From assembly GCF_028372415.1 (NCBI RefSeq), contig NC_092875.1, positions 183,173,522 through 183,237,521 of the forward strand: DNA of 64,000 nt, in the 5' to 3' direction. The notes below the pieces were generated by a model. It ran no database searches, was not told the DNA's origin, and saw only the letters and a program-made list of their open reading frames with translations. Position numbers and translations under genes: made by a program. The DNA comes from Notamacropus eugenii. Taxonomy: Eukaryota; Chordata; Mammalia; Diprotodontia; Macropodidae. Shown in pieces: positions 43,262-54,639 of this stretch (positions within the stretch are counted from its first letter, which is position 1; each line of letters starts with the position of its first letter).

Positions 43262-43465
43262 TAGCAAAAGGCACTAGGCCTGAAATCAGGATGAGTTCAA
43301 GTCTGGCCTCAGACACTTACTAGCTGTGTGACTCTGGGCAAGTCACTTAACCCTGTTTGACTCAGTTTCCTCATCTATAAAATAAGCTGGAGAAGGAAAT
43401 GGCAAGCTCCAGTATCTTTGCCAAGAAAATCCTAAATGGGGTCACAGAGTCAAACCATAACTACC
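43262..43465 (+). mobile_element. MAR1-type CORE-SINE
   Basis: 'cctcagacacttactagctg', 'agtcacttaaccctgtttga', 'gctggagaaggaaatggcaa', 'cctaaatggggtcacagagt'. Confidence 0.93.
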
Positions 43466-43481
43466 ATTTTCTTTCTTGAGG

Positions 43482-43608
43482 CCATTAGGTGGCAGAGTGG
43501 ATAGGGTATTGGACATACATACAGGAAGACCTGAGTTCAAATGCTGACTCAGATACTTACCACCTGTGTGACCGTAGATTCCTCATCTGTGAAATCGGGA
43601 TAACAGTT
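43482..43608 (+). mobile_element. CORE-SINE, 5' part (interrupted by L2)
   Basis: 'gtggcagagtggatagggta', 'acctgagttcaaatgctgac', 'ctcatctgtgaaatcgggat', then an L2 at 43609. Confidence 0.85.
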
Positions 43609-43819
43609 GGCCTTGTAGTAGTAGCCTTTGTCAATATTTTTTTCTTTCTCTCCTAGTTTTGTTAATGGGTTTTCTTTTAGGATTGCCTATGCTGTCTTGT
43701 CTCTTTACCTAGCCTTGCTCATTAGCTTGAGGACACCCAATTCATGTCTTTCTTTGTATCGCCAGCTCTCACTACTGTGATTAGCACATAGTAGGCATGC
43801 AACAAAGGTTTATTGATTG
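43609..43819 (+). mobile_element. L2 LINE 3' end inserted in a SINE
   Basis: 'tgtctctttacctagccttg', 'tttgtatcgccagctctcac', 'ttagcacatagtaggcatgc', 'ggtttattgattg'. Flanked by 'acagtt' at 43603-43608 and 43820-43825. Confidence 0.82.
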
Positions 43820-43912
43820 ACAGTTTTCAGGATCAGATGAGCTAACATGTATGTAGTCCTTTGCATACCTGAAAGTGTTCAGCTATCATCATCATCATCA
43901 TCATCAAAGTCC
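43820..43912 (+). mobile_element. CORE-SINE, 3' part, ending in (ATC)n
   Basis: 'ggatcagatgagctaacatg' and 'cctgaaagtgttcagctatc' then six ATC units. Confidence 0.8.
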
Positions 43913-44437
43913 CCAATTTCTGCAGCTGTAGCCTATGGATAACTTTTGTGCTTCAGCCTATTACATCTGGAGTGAGGTGTTTTTCATTCTCTCATTTGGG
44001 TGAACAGTGTCCTGTAACAAAAATAATTCTTCCTATGTTCTTTGTCAATGATCACAGTGTTATTTAGAATGACCTGCATAAATCATAAGGTCATTTGAAC
44101 AAATGGCTAATTCTTGTCAAGGACCTCCTTGGTATAATCCAATTGTTCAAAACTTTTTGAATTCTGCAGTCTCTCTGAGGGTTCCCACAACTTCCTATAG
44201 CTTGCTATCACTTCTCCTTCCAAACTGTTTTCTAACTCCTCAAGCCAACCTCAGGTGTTAGCATACCTACAAAGAAAGATCACTTTTTGAGGAGTGTGAG
44301 GAATCTTAAACATTCCTAGAAGAGCCCACAGGGAGGCCAGGAGGGTTCAGTTAGCAGGGAATAGATGGGCATTTCAGGTGGATCAGAGTTTGCCTCAGCC
44401 TCCACCAAACAGTCCCGCTGGGCTCCTTAGAATTGAC
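43913..44437. other. No gene or clear repeat recognised
   Basis: Unassigned sequence upstream of the L1. Confidence 0.35.
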
Positions 44438-45098
44438 TAGTTGTTAGGTCTGTATCCCAAAAAAGATTTTAAAAAAGAGAAAAGACCCATATGCACAAGA
44501 ATATTTATAGCAGCTCATTTGTGGGGGGGCGGGCAAAAATTGGAAATTAAGGGAATCTCCATTAATTGGGAAATGACTGAACAAGTTGTGGCATGTGATT
44601 ATGATGGAATACTATTGTACTGTAAGAAATGATGAACAGGATGCTCTCAGAAAAACCTGGAAAGGCTTGCATGGGCTGACGCAAAGTGAAATGTACTGTG
44701 TACAAAGTAATAGCACTATTGTAGGATGATCTGCTGTGAATGACTTAGCTACTCTTAGTAATACAGCAATCCAAGACAGCTCTGAAGGACTTATGATGAA
44801 AAATGCTATCCATCCCCAGAAAACAAACTGATAGCTTTTGAAATACAGATTGAAGCATACTTTTTTTACCTTCTTTATTTTTCTTGAGTTTTTTTTTTTG
44901 TCTATGTTTTCTTCAACAACATGGTTATTATGGATATGTTTTGCTTGATTACACATATATAACATATTGAATTATTTGCCTTCTCAATGGGGGTGGAGGA
45001 AGGGAGGAAGGGAGAGAATTTGGAACTCAAAGTTTTAAAAATGAATATCAAAAATTATTTTTACATGTAACTGGAGAAAAATAAAAAAAATAATTTGA
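44438..45098 (+). mobile_element. L1 LINE 3' end, 5'-truncated
   Basis: ORF2 terminus ('aagaatatttatagcagctc', 'gatggaatactattgtactg') and 3' UTR ('gatgaaaaatgctatccatc', 'gagaatttggaactcaaag') to an A-rich end near 45098. Confidence 0.92.
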
Positions 45099-45384
45099 AA
45101 AAAGAAAAGTCAATGGCAAAAAAAAGAGTAGAATTTATGAGAGGTTCTCAATTACTGTGCCATGGGATAACAGGTTAGTCAGACATGCCATGAAATTTGG
45201 GATGGTATGTTACTACAGCATGGTGAGTGTCAAATTCAGAAAATATACAACATTTGTCTGTTTCATATATGCATTAACCTCAACTGACTCTGAACTCAAC
45301 ACAAATAGCTGCTTTTATTAAAGAAAAACTGAACATGTGTAAGTCTACTGATTCTTTCATAACATTGACTATTTAAATACTCAA

Positions 45385-45478
45385 TATGCCATGATTATAC
45401 AACTCTAAGTTCCTCAAGGACAAGGTCTCTTTTTCTTTTTCTTACGTATCCCTAGCACTTGGCACTTTGCCTGGCGTA
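45385..45478 (+). mobile_element. L2 LINE 3' end (split by MAR1)
   Basis: 'ctctaagttcctcaaggaca', 'cttacgtatccctagcactt', then a MAR1. It resumes at 45696 with 'ggcctatagtaggtgcttta' and ends near 45750. Confidence 0.8.
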
Positions 45479-45695
45479 TATTCAGTCGTTTTTCAGTCAT
45501 TTCCAATTATTTGTGACCCCATTTTGATTTTTCTGGACAAAGATTTTGTGAATGATTTGCCATTTCCTTCTCCAGCTCATTTTACAGATAAGGAAACTGA
45601 GTCAAACAGGGTTAAGTGACTTGCCTAGGGTCACATAGCTAGTAAGAGTCTAAGGCTGAATTTGAACTTAGGTTTTCCTGCTACGTAGCTGCCTT
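45479..45695 (-). mobile_element. MAR1-type CORE-SINE inserted in an L2
   Basis: 'cagtcgtttttcagtcattt', 'tgatttgccatttccttctc', 'gataaggaaactgagtcaaa', 'ggtcacatagctagtaagag'. Its head is cut short at 'tacgtagctgcct'. Confidence 0.92.
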
Positions 45696-45837
45696 GTACT
45701 TGGCCTATAGTAGGTGCTTTATAAATGTTTATTAGATTTTTAATTGATCCATTGCTCATGGCAAAGAATATTGCTCCATGAACAAAGAAAGTTGCAGTTA
45801 GAGCAAAGGCATGGATGGAGTGAAATAATATAAGCAA

Positions 45838-45985
45838 ATCGGGAAGTTAGGAAGGGGCCAATTTGTAAAGATCTTTAAATAGGAAACAGAAGATATCACA
45901 GGTGATTCCTCAGGCAATAGGGAATTACTGGAAATTATTGAATGGGAGGATGAAATGGCCAGAACTGTCCTGGATTAGACTGAAT
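45838..45985 (-). mobile_element. L2 LINE 3' UTR fragment
   Basis: Antisense UTR text: 'ggccaatttgtaaagatctt', 'caggcaatagggaattactg'. Confidence 0.55.
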
Positions 45986-47100
45986 TTTTTATATGTACAA
46001 CCTGCACCTAGTTTAACTTCCTTTTGAAACCACTTGTCTTATTGACTAATTGACCAACTGCCCTTTATTGCTTGTGATGGGGAATGAGGGCCCTTTGGGT
46101 TTGAACTTAGTTTGAACTATTTTCTGGGGGAATTTCTGTCCCACAATCCGCTTTGCCAAAGAAATGTCTTTGTCTGCCTGAGTAAAACAAACATTTCTTG
46201 GTTTCCTAAGAACTTTGTCCCTGATCATGGCAGCATTCATGAACTGAATATTTAGAGATAGAAAGAGGGGTGTTTCGTTGGGGTATTGAGTATCTTAGTG
46301 CCCAGACCAGACTCATCACTGGGATTCCATGTTTGGTTGGAAACAACATTAAAAATTCTTAAAGGGACTTCATTTCCTCTTGATTAGCTGAATCATATTT
46401 ACATTTCAATTCTTTTTTTAACGTTTTCATCACCAATGTGTTTATGCAGATAGAACATAGGGGGACAAGAAATGTTTCATGTTGAACATTGGAAAGGGCT
46501 TGCCTTAGGTGGAACAAGGCTTTGTCTGCTCAGATGACTAAGTAATAAATATAATCCAGCCATTCTTTTAATCAACGTAACTACCAATACGGCATGTAAT
46601 TATACACTTTACCATTTTATTTTTATCAAGTTCCAGTGGCCAGAAGACAGCACGGGGAGAAAATTCTATCACTTTTAAAATAGGAAGGTCATTTTTTAAA
46701 ACATCCAAAGGCCACAGCTTAAATAGAAAATTGGATAAAGAAGTTGTTAAATTTGGGTGGATTGGCTGGGAACAAAGACGACAGAAAATGGTTGATGAGG
46801 GGTAGAGCCAGTGCTTGGGGCATGAATCCATATGAGCTGGTTAGTCTAGTTAACAAGATGTTGAGGTCAATCATGGGCTGGTTTGACAAAACCTTCAAGG
46901 GCAGTGACTAAATAAAGTGGCAGAGGAGTAGCAAGTCTGTGGCAGATCCCGTATAAATGACAAGTGAACCAAAGATAGAGTAGGGAAATGGGAGAGAAGT
47001 CACATTGGAGTTTCACCCTAACACCATCCTCAGACTACCATATAAGGCTGCTGTTGAGTTCCATTTGGTACCTTGGTAACTGGGCTTGTATTGGATTACT
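45986..47100. other. Unassigned sequence
   Basis: No repeat I can name and no supported ORF over 1.1 kb. The minus-strand frames at 46046-46240 and 46568-46831 lack motifs. Confidence 0.35.
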
Positions 47101-47150
47101 CATGTGAAAGCAAAAGTCCTTATCTATAAAATAAGCAAGTAAGGCTGGAT

Positions 47151-47343
47151 CAGGAGTCTTGTGTCTTTTGTATGTGTGTGTCCTAGACCCTTTCGCAGTC
47201 TAGCGAAAACTTTGTAGTCCTTCTTAGAGTCATGTTTTTAAATGTCTACAGTAAATATATATGATTGCAAAGGAAACCAACGATATGTATTATAATACAA
47301 TTATCGGTGTATTAAATAACAGACCCCATATTCAGAACTCTTT
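47151..47343 (+). mobile_element. hAT-type DNA transposon remnant (family A)
   Basis: Left end 'caggagtcttgtgtc', right end (reverse complement) 'aaagagttctgaa'. Flanks ggctggat (47143-47150) and ggctagat (47344-47351) are an 8-bp target duplication, 7 of 8 matching. The body 'atgattgcaaaggaaaccaa' matches the family. It sits in the 'ggactagatgacct' part of a MIR3-type tail that continues as 'gatgatccatgaagtccctt'. Confidence 0.75.
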
Positions 47344-47388
47344 GGCTAGATGATCCATGAAGTCCCTTCAATCTCTAAAGTTTTTCCT

Positions 47389-47913
<525 letters not shown>

Positions 47914-48361
47914 TCTCCTCTGCCCCACGTGCACAATGTTATATCTTTTCCTGTTGTCCTGGCTGTAAAAAGGTTGCTTGGGAGATTTTTGACTGAAAAT
48001 ATCATTCTAAAGACTGGACTTTAAGAAATTATGACTATGATCCTACCTAGACTTCATATGGATATTAATCCATAAGCTAAAGCCCTCAGCACAAGGCTAT
48101 ATGTCTCATATGACCTCTCCATTGGATATGGTGCAACAGGTCCCCATATTTTAGCCTTGGAGTCACTTAAAGCCTTTTTTCTATGTCCATACACTTTCTC
48201 TCAAGGGATGAGATGAGTTTTTTCTCCTGAATGGTTTGTGCCCTGGTATCACTATCCTTGCTTCTTATTACCAAAAATAAAAAATAAAAACAGAAAAGTC
48301 CTTGAACTCTTGCAGCTGGCAGTGTCAGGGAAAGGAGAGGTGGTGTGGAACTGGAAGAAAA
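47914..48361. other. No gene or clear repeat recognised
   Basis: Unassigned sequence. Confidence 0.35.
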
Positions 48362-48606
48362 TGCTATAGTAGACAGAATGTTAAAACTGCAATTAGGAAA
48401 AAATGAGTTCAAATGGTGATTCAGATACTAGTTGTAGGCAAGTCACTTAACCTCTTCTAACCTCAGGTTCTCAATCTGTAAAATGGGGATAATAATAGCT
48501 CCTATTTCATAGGGTTCTAAGGATCAAATGAAATAATATGTAAAGTGCTTTAAAACCATTAAGAACTATATAAATGTTAGCCATTTATAACAACAACAAC
48601 AACAAC
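48362..48606 (+). mobile_element. CORE-SINE ('gctttaaaaccatt' tail type)
   Basis: 'ggcaagtcacttaacctctt', 'caatctgtaaaatggggata', 'gtaaagtgctttaaaaccat', ending in (AAC)n. Confidence 0.9.
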
Positions 48607-48884
48607 TTCCCTCTTGATTGGGACACCAGTTCAGGATTGCTTCTCAACTTTTTCTCTGAAATTATAACTTAAGGCACTACAAACCTGGAACATTCCTCAG
48701 GGCTCTGACTAATCAAATGAACTCTAACTAATTTGTTACTGTGTGACAGTGGCCATATCTTATTCTCTACTTTTGCGTGGCATCATCCATCCACACACAT
48801 ACTTCCAAAAGTAGTAGGGTAGTAATTTGCCAGTGGCTACAAGTCAGTTGAAACTTACTCATTTTAACATGCATTTGGTGTTGC

Positions 48885-49125
48885 CTCACCCTAAGTGAGT
48901 TCCTGCAAAGACCTTGGCCTAAAGTGCCCAAGGTCTCCCAGTACAACCTGGGTCATCTCCAGTCATCCTGATGAATATCTGGTCACTGGATTCAGATGGC
49001 TCTGGAGGAGAAGTGAGGCTGGTGACCTGCACAGCCCTCCCTCACTCAAAACAAAGTCAAGTGCAAGTCATGTCATCACTTCTCTGATGGCATGGTCTTC
49101 TTCAGCAAAGAAGGATGAACACAAG
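48885..49125 (+). mobile_element. Unnamed dispersed repeat (family of 7.5-8.6 kb)
   Basis: 'ctccagtcatcctgatgaat', 'cagatggctctggaggagaa', 'gctggtgacctgcacagccc', 'tgcaagtcatgtcatcactt', ending 'catggtcttcttcagcaaag'. Same order as the copies at 7510-8105 and 8110-8582. Confidence 0.65.
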
Positions 49126-49429
49126 TACCTACTATGTACAAGACTTTGCTTGTCTTTCATTGACTCTCTGTTTAACACATAGCACAGAAGAAGAAATGGA
49201 AGAGAAATGGAGACCCTTTGGCATCTACAGTAACCTAGAGTGTGGTAGCGTTTCCCACAACAACCCTACTCTTGCCTGACTTTCATGTACCTATTCTTTG
49301 TATCTATAAGACTATGCTTATTTGTATAGATTCTCATGAAGTTTTCAGTTTTGATCATTGATAATTTGATTATTGATAATCTCCTCAACATACACATATC
49401 TTGCCTTCTTTCCCTCTCCTCATTTATGC

Positions 49430-49542
49430 ATTACCTTCCATTAGAATTTAAGGTCCTCAAGGACAGGGATTGTCTTTTTAAAATTGTATTTGTATACCTA
49501 TCAGTTAGTACTGTGCTCAGTACATAAAAAGCACTTAATAAA
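49430..49542 (+). mobile_element. L2 LINE 3' terminus
   Basis: 'tagaatttaaggtcctcaag', 'ctgtgctcagtacataaaaa', 'gcacttaataaaatat'. Confidence 0.82.
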
Positions 49543-49637
49543 ATATATCTATCTGTCTGTCTGTCTGTATATCTATATTTTATCTCTATTATGTCTCTAT
49601 TTTATCTTCATTCTATTTATTTTTTTCTATTTTATCA

Positions 49638-49688
<51 letters not shown>

Positions 49689-49690
49689 CA
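49543..49690. repeat. (TCTG)n/(TCTA)n microsatellite
   Basis: TCTG and mixed units, then about 12 uninterrupted TCTA units (49640-49687), starting directly at the L2 end. Confidence 0.95.
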
Positions 49691-49819
49691 TCCACCCCTC
49701 CCTACTTTTGTCCCTCTCTATCTCTTCTTGTTATTTTCATGTAGTCCAATTCTTCCTTTTCATCCACCCACTATTACTGATTCACTATAATAGGGGAATA
49801 CAGCCAGTGGTTAGAGTCT

Positions 49820-50011
49820 CAGAGGTGAGGAGCCTATGGCCTCGAAGCCAAAAATGGCCTTCTACGTCTTTGGGTATGGTTTTTTGTCTTAGTCCAAGTT
49901 TTAAAGAACAAATCCTTTCATTAAGGGGAAGTTTGGATTCGATCAAAGGGCTGCACTGGAGGACCTAGAGTGTCACATGTGGCCTCAAGGCCATAGGGTC
50001 TCCACCCCTTG
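49820..50011 (+). mobile_element. hAT-type DNA transposon remnant (family B), diverged
   Basis: Left end 'cagaggtgaggagcctatgg', right end (reverse complement) 'caaggggtggagaccctatg'. Shares 'atcaaagggctgcactggag' with the copy at 50516-50670. No target duplication survives. Confidence 0.65.
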
Positions 50012-50515
50012 GTTAAACAAACAGAATTGGGACAGGTAAACCAAAAACTTTCTTCAGACCCCTAGAGGTCCAGGAAGCTACTCTGCATTATACTGCTTTT
50101 TGTTAGAATGCATGGAAAAATAATCTTCCAAATTAAGATGTAACTTGGATAGGAAATATGAGTGCTAAGAAATTTGAGGTCCTTCACAAACATTCATTGA
50201 ATGTATATCTGACATTCTCAATCGATCACAGTTCTACTGATGCCCCTCCCCTTGTTCTCTCAGGAAACTCTGCTAGAAAATTAAAATGCATGATTTCTAT
50301 TTGTTTCAGACTCTGATTCACATGATCTTCCATTTCATTCTGTCAGCTCTTTAAGAAGCTAAATCATATCTGTCAGTTTGCATTCAGTTTGGGAGTTGCA
50401 GCATTTGATCACATTCCACTACGAAAACTGATCAGTTGTCTAAGGACTGAGGGAAGAATATACATATAAAAGACATGTGAGGCGGAGATTCACATCTTGC
50501 CTGTTTGGTCTAGAG

Positions 50516-50670
50516 CAGGGGTGGGGAACCTGTGGCCTCAAGGCCACATGTAGCCCTGTAGGTCCTCAAGTGTGGCCCTTTGATGGAAATATGACGATTC
50601 AGTCAAAGGGCTGTACTTGAGGACCTGGAGGGCCACATGTAGCCTTGAGGCTACAGGTTCCCCAACCCTG
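50516..50670 (+). mobile_element. hAT-type short palindromic transposon (family B)
   Basis: 155 bp. Inverted ends match well: 'caggggtggggaacctgtgg' on the left and, reverse-complemented, 'cagggttggggaacctgtag' on the right, continuing through 'cctcaaggc'. The flanks gtctagag (50508-50515) and gtccagag (50671-50678) are an 8-bp target duplication with one change, the hAT hallmark. No coding capacity, so a MITE-like derivative. Confidence 0.88.
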
Positions 50671-50681
50671 GTCCAGAGTAG

Positions 50682-50845
50682 CATAGATTCAGATGTGGAA
50701 GGTACCTTGGTGGCATTTGGTCCAAGCTCTTTGTTATACAGATGAGGAAACCAAAAGTCAAAGATGTTAAAGTGATTTTTCCAAGGTCACAGAGATAGGA
50801 AGCACCAGAAATGGAGCCAGGTCCTCTGGCTCCAGTGCAAGAGGA
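50682..50845 (-). mobile_element. MIR3-type SINE
   Basis: 'ttatacagatgaggaaacca', 'tttttccaaggtcacagaga', 'gagccaggtcctctggctcc'. Confidence 0.82.
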
Positions 50846-51324
50846 AAGAAATAGGACTTTACTTCTGTGAAAGTGAAAAAAAGATAAGACTGGATGGAAT
50901 GAGTAAATGACTCAGTAATGTGATTTCATGGCTATTACAAGGTCCCACCTCTCCCAAAACATTAAAGAAGAATTCGTTACTGAAGTACAAAGGATGGGAT
51001 CTTCATACCAAATGATTACTTTATCCAGGAATTTCTGATGGTGAAGGCATAGAAAGTCAGGTCTAGTCTAAAATGTAGTTTCGAAATTGGGAGAACAGAT
51101 TTCAAATAATTCAGAAGGAACATTAGTAGTATCCTATGGCCTAAAGTCCAACACAGGGAGGTCAGTACAGGAGAAAAATAAAGCACTCAAGAATGAGATT
51201 CTGAAGACAAAAAGAGAAACAGTTCTGATGGGAAGAAAAGGTGGACATTGTATTAAAAAAACAATATGGACACATAGAGAACTCAACTTACATTTTTAAA
51301 AAAATAATCATGTAATCACAAATC
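50846..51324. other. No gene or clear repeat recognised
   Basis: A 70-aa frame at 51087-51299 has no motif. Confidence 0.35.
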
Positions 51325-51530
51325 ATGGAATTGCTGAATTTCAGAATTGGAAGGAGTCTCAGAGGTCACCTTATCTAATCCATATGAAAAAAATATAACC
51401 TCTTTTGTACAACATAGCTGACAAATTATCCTCTACCTGTTTTTAAAGGCCTCAGGGAAGGGGGAACCTATTACTTCTCATGGCAGTGCATTTTTTTCAA
51501 CAGAAACTTTATTAGGAAGCTTTTAGATAA
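51325..51530 (-). mobile_element. L3/CR1-type LINE 3' end
   Basis: Antisense CR1/L3 terminal text: 'tcagaattggaaggagtctc', 'gcctcagggaagggggaacc', 'catggcagtgca'. Confidence 0.65.
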
Positions 51531-51539
51531 CTGAAACTT

Positions 51540-52135
51540 TTTTTTTTTTTTCAAAAAGGGAGGTGCAGTTTTTGTAATGATGGCCAATGAGCTTGACTTT
51601 GATTCCTGGTAAAGTAATGAAACATATCATTAAAGGGATATTAGTGAACATTTAGGAAAGGAAGTGGTGATTACCAACAACCAGGATGGTTTCATCAAGA
51701 ATACATCATTCCAGACTAATCTCATTTCCCCATTTTTTTTCTGGCAAGGGTGACAAGACTGGTAGATCAAGGGAACGCTGTAGCTATTATCGTCTACTGA
51801 GAAGTTAGTGAAGCATTCGACTAAGTTTCTCATGCAACTGTTGTGGACAAGATGGAGAGATAATGGCTAGACAACAGACTGAATGCCCCAATGCTTTGTC
51901 ATTAATAGTTTAATATTAACTCAGAAAGTCTCTAGCGGACCCATCCCAGTGATCTATATTTGGCCTTCTGTTATAACATTTTAATCAATGATTTGGATAA
52001 AGCATAAATGTCATGATTATCAAATTTAAAGATGACACAAAACTTAAAGGGATAGATAATATATTGGATGACACAGCCAGGATCCAACAACATTTTGAGA
52101 GTCTAAAAGGTTGAGCTGAGTTTAATTCAATGAAA
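51540..52135 (+). pseudogene. L3/CR1 LINE reverse-transcriptase relic
   Basis: Translation gives VTRLVDQGNAVAIIVY, then EAFD and VSHATVVDKMER, the order of a CR1-clade reverse transcriptase (region before the active site). The active-site box appears near 52021-52040 as FKDD, where F/YADD is expected, followed by TKL. Frameshifts and stops are present. It lies tail to tail with the antisense L3 terminus at 51325-51530. Confidence 0.8.
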
Positions 52136-52147
52136 ATTTAATAGAAA

Positions 52148-52262
52148 TATTGTTGTCTTCCCCTATTAGAATGTAAACTCCTTGGGAGCAGAGACTGCCT
52201 TGTTTTCTGGTTTTAGTAATCCCAGAGATTAGTATGGTTCTTGGCACAGAATAAATAATAAA
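52148..52262 (+). mobile_element. L2 LINE 3' terminus
   Basis: 'ttagaatgtaaactccttgg', 'gagcagagactgccttgttt', 'tggttcttggcacagaataa'. Confidence 0.85.
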
Positions 52263-52293
52263 TTAATAATTAAATAAATTAGTAAAATGAATA

Positions 52294-52296
<3 letters not shown>

Positions 52297-52354
<58 letters not shown>

Positions 52355-52365
52355 TCTCTCCCCCC
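52297..52365. repeat. (TC)n dinucleotide microsatellite
   Basis: 27 uninterrupted TC units (52297-52350), then imperfect. Confidence 0.97.
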
Positions 52366-52754
52366 ATATGCAACAAGAATTCATAAAACCTAAATCAGAT
52401 TTTCTAGGTAACAGCACCTGTTCCCCCATTGAAACTGAGATTGTGCCCCAATTAGAGCTAGCACCTAAAGGACCATGGTCAGGCTCCCACCCTTTGCACC
52501 CTCTTAGGGTAGGCTTAACTGTGTCAGTCTCACAAGAATGAATGTATTCAGAATACTTAAAAACCTCTGTGTGATTTCACAGAATCTATGTTTGATGAGC
52601 ATTTATTTCATAAATGCTCTCTTGGACTGTACTGGTACCAACCAGTACAATTTTCAAGCTAAAACTGTTATTGCAACTTTTAAAAAATTAATTTTTGTTT
52701 TCTTTTCTTGATGTTATCAGTTATATATTTCAACATTTTGCTGTGCTGTGATCA
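52366..52754. other. No gene or clear repeat recognised
   Basis: Unassigned sequence. Confidence 0.35.
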
Positions 52755-52905
52755 TTAAATATATACCACTGCTTGCTGTATGCATGAAATTGTTCTAGTT
52801 GCTAGAGAAGACCTGTAAGTATGGAGGATATAAGGCCTGTGCTCTCAGGGAGCTTACAAAACAAGCTAAGAAACAAGAGACAAATATATATTCATAGACA
52901 CACAT
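52755..52905 (-). mobile_element. L2 LINE 3' terminus
   Basis: Antisense: 'aattgttctagttgctagag', 'ggatataaggcctgtgctct', 'cagggagcttacaaaacaa'. Confidence 0.65.
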
Positions 52906-53109
52906 AAACATTTATAGAACATGCTTGAGTCCATCTTAAAATTGACATATAGGATACGTCTTGATGCAGGACTTTAAATTATTAAATTAATTTAAATATT
53001 TTCAGTTTCAAAATAATAACAACTAAACTAAATTTTTTTTTTACTGAGTGAAAAATTTAAGTTCGTTGTATAGGAGAACAATATGTTAGTTTTTAAAATA
53101 ATTACGTTA

Positions 53110-53365
53110 AACTCAACCTGATGTGGTGGTTAGAGTACTGGGTTTAAAGTAAAGAGGACATGGGTTCAAATCCTGCCTCAGAGACTTATTAGTTGTCTGA
53201 TCCTGAGCAATCTACTTGCTCTCTCAGATTATGGCTCCTCATCTATAAAATGGAGGTATTGATACTTATGGTATTTACTTTACAGAGTTGATGGGAAGAT
53301 CAAATTATATATATATGGTTTTGAAAAATCTTAAAATGTTGTATTAATATCAGCAATTATTAAGT
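53110..53365 (+). mobile_element. CORE-SINE (MIR-like)
   Basis: 'ggtggttagagtactgggtt', 'gggttcaaatcctgcctcag', 'ctcatctataaaatggaggt', 'ggttttgaaaaatcttaaaa'. Confidence 0.88.
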
Positions 53366-53689
53366 TGATGAGAAAAGATTATAAAAAATTTTAGTCATTT
53401 TAAAAATATTCGATTTCTCTATACTTTTTCATACGCCAATTTTCAAATGACCCATTATGTGCTTTAACATCTAGGTATAGCAAAGGCCACTAGGAATCTT
53501 GACCAGTAGCCTGAAAGCCTATAATCTACCACTGAGAAAACACAGTTAGGGTTAGGGTCTCGATATAAAGCTGGTTTTTTTCTTTTAGTTTTCCTTTTAA
53601 TTTGCTGTTATTTGGAATGTTGATTCTAGGAGTAATTTTCATTCTCAAATTCTCAATTTGGAAAGAACTGTTCTCATATGGCACTGCCT

Positions 53690-54045
53690 TATGAGGAAGA
53701 GTGAAACGAAAAGGGAATTTAGACTAGAATAAAGATTTAGGAAAGGAATGAAAGCTACCTTCAAAAATTTAAAAATAGTTGACAGAAAAGGGATTGTATT
53801 TATTCTATTTGGCCCAAGAAGTCAAACCAGCAACAATATTTGGAAACTACAAAGAAGAATATTTAGTTCATATAAGAAGTTAAAAAAAAAAGTAAATTAA
53901 CTGTGCCAACATTGAATGGGATATCACCAGAGGTAATGAATGAATTGGAGGTCCTTAGAAAAGCTATCAGAAATATGTAGAAATTTCAGCTCTGATTGGG
54001 CATATACGACCCCTTCAAACTCAGAAATTCTTTGACTCAAATAAT
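53690..54045 (+). mobile_element. L3/CR1-type LINE 3' end
   Basis: 'ctatttggcccaagaagtca', 'ggaaactacaaagaagaata', 'catataagaagtt', 'gaattggaggtccttagaaa' follow the CR1/L3 3' UTR order. Strongly diverged. Confidence 0.6.
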
Positions 54046-54639
54046 TTGATAGAATGGTAATTAAGTTATGACACTGCCTTACACTCTGGTGTCTTCCAGT
54101 TACATTTTACAAGAAACAACTTGGAAATACAATTTAATTTCATATGCATTTTTTTAGGAAGTCCGTGTCCTCTCCTTGAAAATACATTTTCTACCCTGAA
54201 CCTTCCTACACTCTCATTTTAATATGAGACACCTGACATTTTCATACGTTTTTGTGGATTTGGTGGAAGATGTCATTTTTGTATTTCTGTTTCTATAGAA
54301 CAAGAAGGTATGTGGGTGTGATGTGGGGTACAATGGTTAGATGAATTTCTCCATTATATTCAAAATGAGCCTAAAGTTCTTATACTTTCCCTAGTGTGGG
54401 GAAAAAATGACCATGTTGAAGCCCCAAGAGATGTGCACTCAGTTCTAACCTTTCCACGATTTTTTTTTATACTATAAAAATTACCCATGATATTTAACTG
54501 CAATTCCTCAGAAAAGGAAAGGAGAATTACTATTAGTTTTCCTTTGATTGGAAGTAGCAATGAATCCCATTAATTGGAATGGATTTCTTTGAATGGTCTC
54601 AACTATCACACAAAACCTTAAGCCCTAGTGGCTTATCAA
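54046..54639. other. No gene or clear repeat recognised
   Basis: Unassigned sequence between L3 copies. Confidence 0.35.
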
